Numbered from the stretch's first letter, positions 41,315 to 50,739 are shown. The stretch is 54,127 bases of DNA from Alcaligenaceae bacterium (GCA_013416445.1 JACCER010000023.1:1-54127), one strand, 5' to 3'. The notes: generated by a model from the sequence alone, not told the origin. A program made the numbers and translations.

Positions 41315-42259
41315 ATGACCTTCGAGATCGATCCCCCCGACTTAAGCTCAGAGCGCGCTGGCAACACTGGCACTACCGCAGTCTGGCATTTTGATTCTGG
41401 CTTGCCTGGGCCCAACGTGCTGCTTAGCGCCTTGGTTCACGGCAACGAGCTTTGCGGGGCATGGGCGCTCAAGAATTTACTGGCCAGTGGTTTCAGGCCG
41501 GCCAAGGGTAAGCTGACGCTGGCGTTTTGCAATCTGGTGGCATTTGATCAGTTCAATCGCCAGGCACACGATGCGTCGCGCTTTGTCGACGAAGACCTGA
41601 ATCGTGTCTGGATGGCGCAAAAACTAGCTGACCCCAGTACCAACGAGCGGCGCCGAGCCAACGAGCTCGAGCCCTGGGTACGGCAGGCTGACTATTTGCT
41701 GGATCTGCACTCCATGCATGAGCCCTCGCCGCCCCTGCTGGTTACCGGGGTGTTGCAGCGCAATATTGATTTTGGTTTACGCCTAGGCGTGCCTCGGCAT
41801 TTGGTGGTTGATGCCGGCCATAAAGATGGCACTCGCATGCGTGATTATGCTCAGTTTGGCGATCCACAAGGGCAGGCTTTGGCTTTGCTGGTCGAATGCG
41901 GTTTCCATGGCGCAGTGTCTTCAATTACGGTTGCGCAGCAGTCAGTGGCGCAGTTTTTGCTGGCTTGTGGTCTGGCTCAGCCTGGCCAGCTGCCTGCTGG
42001 TTGGGAGGATTTAAGTGATCAGGCTATGTCGCAACAGGTGCTGGACGTGACAGAACCAGTCGTGGCCAGGTCAAAAAACGTGTCGTTTACGCAGCAGTGG
42101 CAAGGTATGGAATGCTTGCCTGTGGCTGGTACGGTAATAGGGCATGACGATGGCCAGCCTATTGTGACGCCTTACGATAATTGTGTGTTGATTATGCCTT
42201 CGTTACGCCAGGCCTTACCCGGCGTAACAGTAGTGCGCTTTGCTCGGCAGCGTCACTGA
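41315..42259 (+). CDS. Succinylglutamate desuccinylase/aspartoacylase-family hydrolase
   Basis: A 314-aa M14-like zinc hydrolase. Metal-binding motifs are ALVHGNEL (His and Glu) and LLDLHSMHEPSPPL (His), and VECGFHG supplies the likely catalytic glutamate. The N-terminal DEDLNRVW is also family-typical. Members remove acyl groups from N-acyl amino acids in the cytoplasm. It is co-transcribed with the upstream Bug receptor and overlaps the convergent DUF423 gene by seven bases at their 3' ends. The amide substrate cannot be predicted. Confidence 0.85.
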   Translation: MTFEIDPPDLSSERAGNTGTTAVWHFDSGLPGPNVLLSALVHGNELCGAWALKNLLASGFRPAKGKLTLAFCNLVAFDQFNRQAHDASRFVDEDLNRVWMAQKLADPSTNERRRANELEPWVRQADYLLDLHSMHEPSPPLLVTGVLQRNIDFGLRLGVPRHLVVDAGHKDGTRMRDYAQFGDPQGQALALLVECGFHGAVSSITVAQQSVAQFLLACGLAQPGQLPAGWEDLSDQAMSQQVLDVTEPVVARSKNVSFTQQWQGMECLPVAGTVIGHDDGQPIVTPYDNCVLIMPSLRQALPGVTVVRFARQRH

Positions 42260-42630
42260 GCCGTTTTATATGCCGCTAGGGCCACCATGGCCCAGGCGGC
42301 AATAAACGCCAGGCCGCCCAAAGGCGTAACGGCGCCCAGCCACTTGGCGCCGGTCAAGGCCATTACGTACAGGCTGCCACTGAAGACCACAATACCAGCC
42401 AGCATCAGCGTGCCGGCATGACTTAGCAGCGGCGATGCAAACTTTGTTCCCAGCGCGGCAATCGCCAGCAGCCCCAAGCCGTGAACCAATTGATACAGCA
42501 CTGCCGTTTGCCAGACGGCAAGCAAATCAGGCGAAATAACGCGTTTGAGCCCGTGCGCGCCAAAAGCCCCCGCTCCTACGCCTATCATTAATATCAGCGC
42601 AGCGGTAATAACAAGTTGGCGGTCGGTCAT
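42253..42630 (-). CDS. DUF423 small membrane protein
   Basis: A 125-aa inner-membrane protein of the DUF423 (YgdD-like) family with four hydrophobic helices. The N-terminus VITAALILMIGVGAGAFGAH and the sequence GLKRVISPDLLAVWQTAVLY are characteristic, and LGAVTPLGGLAFIAAWAMVA ends the protein. Function unknown; the family is widespread in proteobacteria. It follows the acyl-CoA dehydrogenase gene by 15 bases on the same strand. Confidence 0.9.
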   Translation of the reverse strand: MTDRQLVITAALILMIGVGAGAFGAHGLKRVISPDLLAVWQTAVLYQLVHGLGLLAIAALGTKFASPLLSHAGTLMLAGIVVFSGSLYVMALTGAKWLGAVTPLGGLAFIAAWAMVALAAYKTAQ

Positions 42631-42645
42631 GGGTGGTTTCCTGGT

Positions 42646-43800
42646 TTAGATGGCAGCGCCCCGTATCAGGCCGCGGGCGATAATGACTTGCTGTACTTGC
42701 GATGTGCCTTCGTACAGACGGAACAGGCGTACATCGCGATAAAAGCGTTCTATGGCGTAGTCGCTGACGTAGCCCGAACCGCCATGAATTTGCACCGCCC
42801 GGTCGGCTACCCGGCCGCACATTTCGGTGGCGAAATACTTGGCGCAAGACGCTTCAATAGATACGTCTTTGCCTTCGTCGCGTTTGCGCGCTGCGTCGAT
42901 TACCATGCATTCGGCGGCATAGATTTCGGTTTTGGAATCAGCCAGCATACCTTGCACCAGTTGAAAATCGCTGATGGGCTGGCCAAATTGTTTGCGTTCC
43001 ATGGCGAAATGCAGCGCGTCGTGCAACATGCGCTTGGCGGCGCCTATGGCGACGGCGGCAATATGCAGGCGGCCTTTATCCAGCACTTTCATGGCGGTTT
43101 TAAACCCTACGCCTTCGCGATTGCCTATCAGGTTGGCGGCTGGGACCTTGCAGTCGGTGAAAATGACGTCGCAGGTATGTGCGCCCCTTTGACCCATTTT
43201 TTTGTCTATTTTGCCCAAAGACAGCCCGGGAGTGTCGGCTTCCACAATAAATGCCGAAATACCGCCCGAACCTTTGATGCTGCTGTCGGTGCGCGCCATG
43301 ACGGTAAAAATACCGGCTTCGGGGGCGTTGGTGATGAAGCGCTTGGTGCCGTTCAGGATATAGTGCTCGCCATCGCGAACCGCGGTGGATTTCAGCGATG
43401 CCGCATCTGAGCCGGCTTCGGGTTCGGTCAGGGCGAATGAGCCTATCAGGTCGCCGCTTGCCAGGCTGGGAAGGTAAGCCTGTTTCTGTTCGGGTGTGCC
43501 GTCCAGGTAGATGCCCATGGCGCCTATGCCATTATTGGTGCCTATAAAAGAGCGGAATGCAGGTGAAGTCTGGCCCAGTTCAAAGGCAATACGCACTTCT
43601 TCTTCCATGGTGACGCCCAGGCCGCCGTATTCTTCGGGCAACGACAAGCCGAACAGGCCTATCTCTTTCATTTGGGCGATGATGCCCGCTGGAATCTGAT
43701 CCGTTTCCGCGACCTCTTCTTCGCACGGAACTAATACTTCTTGCACAAAACGGCGTACGCCTTCTTCAAGTAGCGCCTGGGTTTCTGGGTCGCGGATCAT
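42646..43800 (-). CDS. Acyl-CoA dehydrogenase
   Basis: A 384-aa FAD-dependent acyl-CoA dehydrogenase. The segment IGSFALTEPEAGSDA and the C-terminal VQIHGGSGYVSDYAIERFYR plus RLFRLYEGTSQVQQVII are family hallmarks. The ATG at 43800 (MIRDPETQ) matches the usual family start; the frame extends to 43890 without support and the ribosome-binding site is weak. It heads a short minus-strand unit with DUF423. Its substrate is unknown, and it is distinct from the dehydrogenase at 13.4 kb. Confidence 0.93.
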   Translation of the reverse strand: MIRDPETQALLEEGVRRFVQEVLVPCEEEVAETDQIPAGIIAQMKEIGLFGLSLPEEYGGLGVTMEEEVRIAFELGQTSPAFRSFIGTNNGIGAMGIYLDGTPEQKQAYLPSLASGDLIGSFALTEPEAGSDAASLKSTAVRDGEHYILNGTKRFITNAPEAGIFTVMARTDSSIKGSGGISAFIVEADTPGLSLGKIDKKMGQRGAHTCDVIFTDCKVPAANLIGNREGVGFKTAMKVLDKGRLHIAAVAIGAAKRMLHDALHFAMERKQFGQPISDFQLVQGMLADSKTEIYAAECMVIDAARKRDEGKDVSIEASCAKYFATEMCGRVADRAVQIHGGSGYVSDYAIERFYRDVRLFRLYEGTSQVQQVIIARGLIRGAAI

Positions 43801-43975
43801 AATGGGTCCCGTATGTCTCGAACTAAGTTTATAAAACTGTACTTTAACAGTATGAAAATGTTGTGCATGGCCTGTGCTCCAGATGTTCATGTGGTGGACA
43901 CAGCGCTTGGTGATATGATCAATTTACTGTTTTTTCGATTTTTTTGGCAAGGCTCAGTAGAAGGGAAATGCGCGT

Positions 43976-44980
43976 ATGGATATCGATAATCAGGGGGGCG
44001 GCCCGGTCGACAAAGCCGTGGTAGCTTCAATGCTGTACCGGCCAGGGCAAGCGCCTGTGTCGGTGGCCTTGGAACAGGCGCGTGCATGCATCGATAAACA
44101 AGACGGCCTGTTATGGATAGGCCTGAATGAGCCTGACGCCGCCTTGCTCAAGCGTCTGGGTTCTGATCTGGGGTTCTCAGGTAAAGCGATTGAAGAAACC
44201 ATTTCCCCGCACCGACGCCCCAAGGTGATCGAGTACGAAAAGCTCACGCTTATTGTCGCCATCACGGTAGAAGTCAATAACTTCCGGCCTACTTTTGGAG
44301 ACACCCAAATCCTGATAGGCAAGGGGTTTTTAGTTACCGTACGGCGCGGCGCGGTCGCAACCCATACTGAATTACGCGATCAACTGGAAAATTCCCCTGA
44401 ATTTCTGGGGCGCGGCAGCGACTACGTGGCGTCGGCCTTGCTGGACCTTATCGTTGATCGCTATGTTTCGGCTCTGGCCAAACTGGAAACCGTTGTCGAG
44501 GGTGTGGAACAGCATTTTCTACTACGTGGATTCCGCGAAAGCGATGTGCGTCGCCTGTATCGCCAGCGCCGCGACTTGCTGCGCATACATACTGCCATTG
44601 CGCCTATGGCTGAAATCTGCCGGCGCTTGGCGCGCGTTGAAATGCGCAATATCGATGCCGAGAGCCGCGCCTACTTTGGTGAAGTGGCTGATCGTGTGGT
44701 ACGCGCCAATGAATTCATCAACAGCTTGCGTGAAGCGCTGGCCTTTGCCTTTGAGGCCAGCCTCATGATAGGGCAATCGCAGCAAACCGACATCACCAAA
44801 AAGCTGGCGGCCTGGGCTGCAATTTTGGCGGTGCCTACTGCTGTAGCAGGTATCTACGGCATGAATTTCAAGGTCATGCCCGAGTTAAGCTGGACTTACG
44901 GCTACCCTACTGTCATGGGGGCTACCTTTGCAGTGTGTGCCGTGCTTTATTGGAAATTCAAGAAGTCTGATTGGCTGTAA
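43976..44980 (+). CDS. corA: Magnesium/cobalt transporter CorA
   Basis: A 334-aa CorA-family divalent-metal channel. A large cytoplasmic N-terminal domain of helices is followed by two C-terminal transmembrane helices. The selectivity motif GMN appears in VAGIYGMNFKVMPEL, with the second helix VMGATFAVCAVLYWKF and a basic tail KKSDWL. It forms pentamers in the inner membrane. AGAAGGGAA precedes the ATG. The gene is followed closely (23 bases) by the AidB-like gene, which may be co-transcribed. Confidence 0.94.
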   Translation: MDIDNQGGGPVDKAVVASMLYRPGQAPVSVALEQARACIDKQDGLLWIGLNEPDAALLKRLGSDLGFSGKAIEETISPHRRPKVIEYEKLTLIVAITVEVNNFRPTFGDTQILIGKGFLVTVRRGAVATHTELRDQLENSPEFLGRGSDYVASALLDLIVDRYVSALAKLETVVEGVEQHFLLRGFRESDVRRLYRQRRDLLRIHTAIAPMAEICRRLARVEMRNIDAESRAYFGEVADRVVRANEFINSLREALAFAFEASLMIGQSQQTDITKKLAAWAAILAVPTAVAGIYGMNFKVMPELSWTYGYPTVMGATFAVCAVLYWKFKKSDWL

Positions 44981-45003
44981 GTCAGGCCGATACCGGAGGC
45001 ATC

Positions 45004-46644
45004 ATGAACTGGACTACACATGAAGTAAGCAACCAGGTCCCCGAACTGGGCGACTATAACCTGTACTCAACCGATATCGCGCTGCAAGAAGGTGTCAGGC
45101 GCGAGGGTGCGCACTGGCACAGCGCCGCGCTGAGCGCGTATGGCGCAAACCTGGGCTTGAAAGTCAGTTTTGATCTGGCCCACGAAGTCAATCGTTGCAA
45201 GCCTGAACTTGAAGCTTTCGACCGGCAGGGGCATCGTGTGGATCGCGTGCGATTTCATCCCGGTTGGCACGAATTCATGCGCATGGCGTTTATGCAGGGC
45301 ATGCATTGCAGCGCCTGGATGTCTCCACGCCCAGGGGCGCAGGTGGCGCGCGCTGCCACTTACCTGTTGCACGGCCAGATTGAAGCGGGGTCCTTGTGCC
45401 CGATTACCATGACGTCCGCCGCCATACCTGTACTGGCTCGAGAGCCTTGGTTCGATACCATCTCCAGCCGCCTTTTTTCGCCCCGGTACGATAGCCGCGA
45501 TATGCCGGTATCGGGCAAGGCCTCCATGATGATAGGCATGGGCATGACCGAAAAGCAGGGCGGTTCCGATTTGCGCAGCAACACGACTCAGGCCACGCCT
45601 TTAGGCGCAGGTGGACCCGGCGAGTCCTATCGTATCGTCGGGCACAAGTGGTTTTTTTCGTCGCCTATGTCTGATGCGCATCTGGTGCTGGCCCGGCACA
45701 ACGATGCGCTTTCCTGCTTTTATGTGCCGCGCTGGCAAGATGACGGCAGCAAGAATGCGATTCATCTCCAGCGCATTAAAAACAAGCTGGGCAATAGCTC
45801 GAATGCCAGTGTCGAAGTCGAGTTCACGGATGCGGTTGGCGTGCTGGTGGGGCCTGAAGGGCGGGGCATAGCGACGCTGGTCGAGATGGCCTCGTATACC
45901 CGGCTCGACTGCGTGCTGGGCAGCACGGCGCTGTTGCGCCAGGCTGTGGTCCAGGCCTTGCACCATGCGCGCTATCGCATGGCTTTTGGCCAGCCCCTGA
46001 TCCGGCAGGCATTGATGCGCAGCGTTCTAACTGATCTGGCCCTGGAAAGCGAAGCGGCTACGGTGCTGTCTTTGCGTCTGGCTCGTGCTTTTGATACCAC
46101 CGAGGACCCCCTCGAACATGCTTATCGGCGCATCCTGACGCCGGCGGCCAAATTCTGGATATGCAAGCGCAGCATAGAGGCGGCGGGCGAGTGCATGGAA
46201 GTCCTGGGCGGCAATGGCTATATAGAAGACGGCCCATTGGCGCGTCTGTACCGCGAAGCCCCGGTCAATTCCATCTGGGAAGGTTCTGGCAATGTGATGT
46301 GCCTGGATGTGTTGCGCGCGATCAAGCGCCATCCCGATCAGGCCCAAGCTCTTTTTGCAGCTTTGGAACAGGGTTGTGTTGGCGAACCCTTGTTGCTGGA
46401 ACGTGTTCATGGCTTGTTTGTGCTGCTTGAGCGGGCTGGCTCAGCGCTGGAGTCTTGCGCTCGTTATGTGGCCCAGGAACTCGTCTTGCTGACCCAGGCG
46501 ATCTTGTTATGCCGTTATGCGCCTTTGGATTTGGCTGAAGCCTTCGTGCAAAGCCGTTTTCGTGGGCCGGGCGGAAGGGTATACGGTATTAATGTGGCGT
46601 CGTCGTTCGGATCGGGTGTGCTTGAACGAGCTTGGCCGGAATAA
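45004..46644 (+). CDS. aidB: AidB-like acyl-CoA dehydrogenase
   Basis: A 546-aa member of the AidB branch of acyl-CoA dehydrogenases, longer than ordinary ones. The start VSNQVPELGDYNLYSTDIAL and VDRVRFHPGWHEFM correspond to AidB of E. coli, and MGMTEKQGGSDLRSNTTQAT plus LGGNGYIEDGPLARLYREAP are conserved. AidB is an alkylation-response flavoprotein that binds DNA and is thought to protect or detoxify; dehydrogenase activity is minor. No Ada or AlkB gene is nearby. The ATG at 45004 is chosen because the conserved region begins there. Confidence 0.87.
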   Translation: MNWTTHEVSNQVPELGDYNLYSTDIALQEGVRREGAHWHSAALSAYGANLGLKVSFDLAHEVNRCKPELEAFDRQGHRVDRVRFHPGWHEFMRMAFMQGMHCSAWMSPRPGAQVARAATYLLHGQIEAGSLCPITMTSAAIPVLAREPWFDTISSRLFSPRYDSRDMPVSGKASMMIGMGMTEKQGGSDLRSNTTQATPLGAGGPGESYRIVGHKWFFSSPMSDAHLVLARHNDALSCFYVPRWQDDGSKNAIHLQRIKNKLGNSSNASVEVEFTDAVGVLVGPEGRGIATLVEMASYTRLDCVLGSTALLRQAVVQALHHARYRMAFGQPLIRQALMRSVLTDLALESEAATVLSLRLARAFDTTEDPLEHAYRRILTPAAKFWICKRSIEAAGECMEVLGGNGYIEDGPLARLYREAPVNSIWEGSGNVMCLDVLRAIKRHPDQAQALFAALEQGCVGEPLLLERVHGLFVLLERAGSALESCARYVAQELVLLTQAILLCRYAPLDLAEAFVQSRFRGPGGRVYGINVASSFGSGVLERAWPE

Positions 46645-46656
46645 ATTGTTATGTGC

Positions 46657-46690
46657 GGCTTTTCGTTCTTGCGAAAGTCGGGTGTGTCGG
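46657..46690 (+). repeat. Dispersed repeat, copy 1 (TTTCG..CGAAAG element)
   Basis: A 34-base segment beginning GGCTTTTCGTTCTTGCGAAA and ending GTCGGGTGTGTCGG recurs at 53933-53967 with only a few differences. It lies directly after the aidB stop. TTTCG and CGAAA inside it can form a small hairpin, so it may be a terminator-associated repeat. Confidence 0.7.
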
Positions 46691-46822
46691 CGCTTGCACA
46701 GTCCCCAACACACCGGACAAAGTCATCAGAATAAGTCGAACGTCCTCAGAACCAGACAGCGTCGCCAGCAGTCATGGCAGCCTATGCCCACACCGCACTG
46801 ACGCTGCCACGTTATATTCGCC

Positions 46823-46903
46823 ATCAGGGATTAACCGTCTGTTGCTGGCGCGCACATGCCCATATAATCCCTGATCCTGACCTGGTGTCAGATCGTATTT
46901 TTT
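46823..46903 (+). promoter_or_regulatory. Possible attenuator: inverted repeat overlapping a terminator
   Basis: ATCAGGGATTA (46823-46833) and TAATCCCTGAT (46865-46875) are perfect complements. The second arm overlaps by three bases a second hairpin, GATCCTGAC/GTCAGATC (46873-46894), which is followed by a six-T tract at 46898-46903 only ten bases before the GTG of the thermonuclease gene. The two stems exclude each other partly, like an antiterminator and terminator. Confidence 0.4.
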
Positions 46904-46913
46904 CGGGGTCTGA

Positions 46914-47546
46914 GTGAATAGTGTTGTGAATATCGCGTTGCGCAAGCTTATAAATGCCCTGATGGCCAATAAATGGTCGCGGCTGTTGGTGCTGGCTTCG
47001 GCAGCAGGGCTGGCTGGCGCAGCTTCGCTTACGGCCTTGAAGCCCACCGCCAACGCAACTACCGGCAGCCAGATCACGTCCGGCGGTTATACCTTGACCG
47101 GGCGTGTTGTACGGGTAGCCGATGGCGATACCTTCACCTTGCTGGTCGACGGCAAACAGCAAAAGGTCCGCATGGCCAGCATCGATGCCCCCGAAACCAC
47201 TAAAGGCAGCAAGCAGCCTGGCCAAGCACATGCCCAGGCTGCCAAAGACGCCTTGGCGGCGTTAATCGCCGGAAAAACGCTTAGCATAAATTGTTTTGAA
47301 CGTGATCGCTATGATCGCAATGTGTGCGATGTGCCGCTGGGCAATGGCGTAACCGCCAATCAGAAGCAGGTGGCTGCTGGCCTGGCATGGGCCAACATGG
47401 AAGGCCGTGGGAAATTCATGCGCGATCCAAAAATCCCCCCACTGGAACGCCAGGCCAAAGACGCCAAAAAAGGCATTTGGAGCCAGCCAGGCGCGGTCAG
47501 CCCCTGGGCTTGGCGCTACCAATGCTGGAAGCAGCAACAGTGCTAG
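46914..47546 (+). CDS. Thermonuclease (SNase)-family secreted nuclease
   Basis: A 210-aa protein with an N-terminal hydrophobic segment (SRLLVLASAAGLAGAASL, either signal or anchor) and a staphylococcal-nuclease domain. Core motifs are RVADGDTFTLLVDGKQQKVR, the catalytic acidic/arginine region IDAPETTKGSKQPGQAHAQ and ERDRYDRNVCDV, with a family-type WANMEGRGKFMRD and a C-terminal KKGIWSQPG. It should cut DNA or RNA outside the cytoplasm with calcium. A GTG start is used; an ATG at 46962 (MANKWSRL) is possible. Its 3' end overlaps the peptide-transporter lipoprotein gene, an unusual coupling. Confidence 0.85.
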   Translation: MNSVVNIALRKLINALMANKWSRLLVLASAAGLAGAASLTALKPTANATTGSQITSGGYTLTGRVVRVADGDTFTLLVDGKQQKVRMASIDAPETTKGSKQPGQAHAQAAKDALAALIAGKTLSINCFERDRYDRNVCDVPLGNGVTANQKQVAAGLAWANMEGRGKFMRDPKIPPLERQAKDAKKGIWSQPGAVSPWAWRYQCWKQQQC

Positions 47547-49762
47547 GGCGGTACGGCTTGCGCAGCTTGCTGGCCTTGGCACTGGCCTTGCTGGCCGGCT
47601 GCTCGCCCAGCCCGGTCAATAGTCCTTATGCGCAAGGCGATGAAACCGAAAACGTCTTGTATACGGCATTTGTGCAGCGTTCGCCCAAATACCTGGACCC
47701 AGCCCGCTCTTATTCAACCGACGAAACACCCTTCACTTATTCCATTTACGAACCGCTGTATGGATACGATTATCTGGCCAGACCATATAAGCTGATACCG
47801 AAAGCAGCGATGTCCATTGATCCTCCCGCCTATTTTGACTCAGCGGGCAACTTACTGCCCGCCAATACGCCCGGTGAACAAGTGGCCGTCAGCGTCTACG
47901 ATATCCAGATCAAGCCCGGCATTATGTTCCAGCCGCACCCAGCCTTGGCCCGTGATGTCGCCGGCAATTATCGCTACTGGCCGTTGGCGCCGGCTGAACT
48001 CGAACACAAGTTCGGTATCGATGCCTTCCATGAAACCGGCACACGTGAGCTGCTGGCCGACGATTACGTCTACGCATTCCGGCGTCTGGCCAGCCCCCGT
48101 ATTGCGTCGCCTATCTACGGTGTGTTGGCCGAGCATGTGGTCGGTATGCACGATTACGGCGAACGGCTGAAAAAACAAGATCAAGCCCAAGGCGGGGCGG
48201 GTGTCCTTGGTAGCGAGAGACCCTGGCTGGATCTGCGCCAGGGTGGGTTCGAGGGGGTACAGGCCTTGGGGCCGCATGCCTTGCGCATCAAGGTCAAGGG
48301 CAAGTACCCGCAGTTCAAGTACTGGCTGGCCATGACGTTCACCGCGCCAATTCCCTGGGAGGCTGACCGCTTTTATCATCAGCCCGGCATGGCTCAGCAT
48401 GATTTATCGCTCAACACCTGGCCTTTGGGTACTGGCCCCTATATGCTTAGCCAGTCCATACCCAATCGACGTCATGTACTGACACGCAACCCCAATTTTC
48501 GAGGTGAACCTTATCCTTGCCAAGGCGAGCCCGACGACGCGGCAATGGGCTTGTTGGCCGATTGCGGCAAGCTCACGCCTTTCGTGGACAAGGTCGTGTT
48601 CACACTGGAAAAAGAAAGTGTGCCGTTAATGGGCAAGTTTCTTCAGGGCTATTACGATATCCCCCAGATCGATCGCGGCGATTACGGTGTGGCCATGCGG
48701 GTAGCAGCGGGTGATTCGGCTGAAAAGGCCTCTTTGTACCGCGATCACGGCATACAGTTGCGCAGTTCAACCGAAGCGCAAGTGACCTACCTGGGCTTCA
48801 ACTGGCGTGATCCAGTGGTGGGGCAAGGCGATACCCCCGAGCAACAGGAAAAAAACCGCAAGCTCAGGCAAGCGATAGGCATAGCCTTCAACTGGGAGCA
48901 GTTTGTTTCCATTTTCCAGAATGATGAAGCCCAGGTTGCCTATGGCCCCGTGCCTCCCGGCATACCCGGTTATCAAGGCCTGCCCGATGGCCTGAACAAA
49001 CAGATATATACCCTGGATAATGGCCGAGCCGTGCGCCGTTCGCTGGACTATGCGCGGCAGTTGCTGAAAGAAGCCGGTTACCCCAATGGGCGTGACGCGC
49101 TTACCGGCAAGCCATTGATATTGCACTTCGATTCGGCTGGCGGTATGGGTTCCAGCGCCATGCTCGACTGGATGCGTCGGCAACTGGCGTCCATCAATAT
49201 CGAGCTCGAAGTACGCGCCACCGACTACAACCGGTTTCAAGACAAAATGCGCAGCGGCAGCGCACAGATGTTCATGTGGGGTTGGGTGGCTGACTACCCT
49301 GATGCCGAAAACTTCCTGTTTCTGCTTTATGGCGCCAACGCCAAGGTGGAAAATGGTGGCGAAAACGCGTCCAATTATAAAAATGCCGAATTCGACCGCC
49401 TCTTCGAGCAAATGCGTTTTCTCGATGATGGCCCCGAAAAAGACAGCCTGATCCATAAAATGGTCGCCATTGTGCAACGCGATGCGCCCTGGCTGTTTGG
49501 CTATTACCCCAAGTCGGGAGGGGCCTACCAGGCTTGGGTGGGTAATGCCAAGCCTACGCAAATGGTACGCAATACCTTGCAGTATTACCGCATAGCCCCA
49601 GCGCTGCGGGCGCGTGAAATCAAGGCCTGGAATCCGCCTTACTGGTGGCCCTTGTGGTTGCTGGGTGCATTTTTTGTATTGGGTGGTTTGCTGGCCTGGC
49701 GTACCGCACAGCGCCGGGACCGCGCAACGGCGCTGGGCCAGTACACAACGAGGCGCTCATGA
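47540..49762 (+). CDS. Peptide ABC transporter substrate-binding lipoprotein with C-terminal membrane helix
   Basis: A large SBP_bac_5 receptor of about 740 aa. The lipobox LALLAGC follows a hydrophobic signal. The binding domain includes FTYSIYEPLYGYDYLARPYK, NTWPLGTGPYMLSQS and FMWGWVADYPDAENFLFLLY. Uniquely, the C-terminus holds a hydrophobic helix (LWLLGAFFVLGGLLAW) followed by a basic tail, so the protein could be fixed to the membrane at both ends. GTG 47540 is preferred (GGAAG upstream, clean signal peptide); an ATG at 47522 is the alternative. Either start overlaps the nuclease gene. Its TGA overlaps the permease ATG. Confidence 0.85.
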   Translation: MLGRYGLRSLLALALALLAGCSPSPVNSPYAQGDETENVLYTAFVQRSPKYLDPARSYSTDETPFTYSIYEPLYGYDYLARPYKLIPKAAMSIDPPAYFDSAGNLLPANTPGEQVAVSVYDIQIKPGIMFQPHPALARDVAGNYRYWPLAPAELEHKFGIDAFHETGTRELLADDYVYAFRRLASPRIASPIYGVLAEHVVGMHDYGERLKKQDQAQGGAGVLGSERPWLDLRQGGFEGVQALGPHALRIKVKGKYPQFKYWLAMTFTAPIPWEADRFYHQPGMAQHDLSLNTWPLGTGPYMLSQSIPNRRHVLTRNPNFRGEPYPCQGEPDDAAMGLLADCGKLTPFVDKVVFTLEKESVPLMGKFLQGYYDIPQIDRGDYGVAMRVAAGDSAEKASLYRDHGIQLRSSTEAQVTYLGFNWRDPVVGQGDTPEQQEKNRKLRQAIGIAFNWEQFVSIFQNDEAQVAYGPVPPGIPGYQGLPDGLNKQIYTLDNGRAVRRSLDYARQLLKEAGYPNGRDALTGKPLILHFDSAGGMGSSAMLDWMRRQLASINIELEVRATDYNRFQDKMRSGSAQMFMWGWVADYPDAENFLFLLYGANAKVENGGENASNYKNAEFDRLFEQMRFLDDGPEKDSLIHKMVAIVQRDAPWLFGYYPKSGGAYQAWVGNAKPTQMVRNTLQYYRIAPALRAREIKAWNPPYWWPLWLLGAFFVLGGLLAWRTAQRRDRATALGQYTTRRS

Positions 49763-50736
49763 CACGCTATGTAATACGCCGTCTGTTATACGGCATACTG
49801 ATACTGATAGGCGTTAACCTGCTGACTTTCGTACTGTTTTTTGCAGTCAATACGCCCGATGACATGGCGCGTTTGTCGATAGGCGGGCAGCGTATCAGCC
49901 AGTCGGCTATAGAAAAATGGAAAATCGAGCGTGGCTACGATAAACCTCTGTTTTTCAACCAGCAGGCGGCGGGCGCAAACCAGTTTACCGACACCATATT
50001 CTTTACCCGGTCGGTGCCGCTGCTGCGCTTTGATTTTGGTTTTTCCGACGAAGGCCGTGATATCGGCCATGAAATCGGCCAGCGCATGGGCCCCAGCCTG
50101 GCTCTGGCTTTACCCACGTTTTTTCTGGGCCTGTTTGCCTGTGTGGCGTTTGCCCTGTTGCTGGTGTTTTTCAAAGGTACGCGGCTGGATTTCGCCGGTG
50201 TCGTGCTGTGTGTGGTGCTGCTGTCCATTTCGGGATTGTTCTATATTATTGCCGGGCAATGGTTTTTCGCCAAGGTCTTGCGCTGGGTTCCGTATTCCGG
50301 CTATCTCGACGGCTGGGGCAGCATACGTTTTCTAATCATGCCTGTGCTGGTGGCGATCTTGTCGGGCCTGGGCGCCGATTCACGTTTTTATCGTACTTTG
50401 TTCCTGGAAGAGGCTGGCAAAGACTACGTACGCACGGCTCGCGCCAAGGGCCTCTCTGAAAGAATAGTGTTGTTTCGTCATATATTGCGCAATGCCTTGC
50501 TACCCATATTGACCGGTACAGTGTCGGCCATCCCATTGTTGTTCATGGGCAGCCTGATTTCAGAATCGTTTTTTGGCATACCCGGGCTAGGCAGCTACAC
50601 CATAGACGCCATCAACGCACAAGATTTTTCCATCGTCCGCGCCATGGTTTTTCTGGGCTCGGCGCTATATATCGTGGGGCTGATCCTGGCCGACATTTCC
50701 TACACCCTGGCTGATCCCAGGGTCAGGTTCGAGTAG
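49759..50736 (+). CDS. Peptide ABC transporter permease (DppB type)
   Basis: A 325-aa permease of the DppB/OppB class with about six helices. The start MTRYVIRRLLYGILILIGVN is typical, and the conserved EAA-like loop is DYVRTARAKGLSERIVLFRH. PLLFMGSLISESFFGIPGLG is near the C-terminus. ATGA overlap with the preceding gene indicates translational coupling. A longer frame from 49645 lies inside the binding-protein gene and is not used. It pairs with the next permease. Confidence 0.93.
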   Translation: MTRYVIRRLLYGILILIGVNLLTFVLFFAVNTPDDMARLSIGGQRISQSAIEKWKIERGYDKPLFFNQQAAGANQFTDTIFFTRSVPLLRFDFGFSDEGRDIGHEIGQRMGPSLALALPTFFLGLFACVAFALLLVFFKGTRLDFAGVVLCVVLLSISGLFYIIAGQWFFAKVLRWVPYSGYLDGWGSIRFLIMPVLVAILSGLGADSRFYRTLFLEEAGKDYVRTARAKGLSERIVLFRHILRNALLPILTGTVSAIPLLFMGSLISESFFGIPGLGSYTIDAINAQDFSIVRAMVFLGSALYIVGLILADISYTLADPRVRFE

Positions 50737-50739
50737 CTT

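Noticed and set aside
42616-43410. 264-codon plus-strand frame opposite the acyl-CoA dehydrogenase
   Set aside because: Shadow of a strongly supported gene; low-complexity glycine/alanine/phenylalanine composition.
48767-49561. 264-codon minus-strand frame opposite the peptide-binding lipoprotein
   Set aside because: Antisense shadow with no motif and no start signal.
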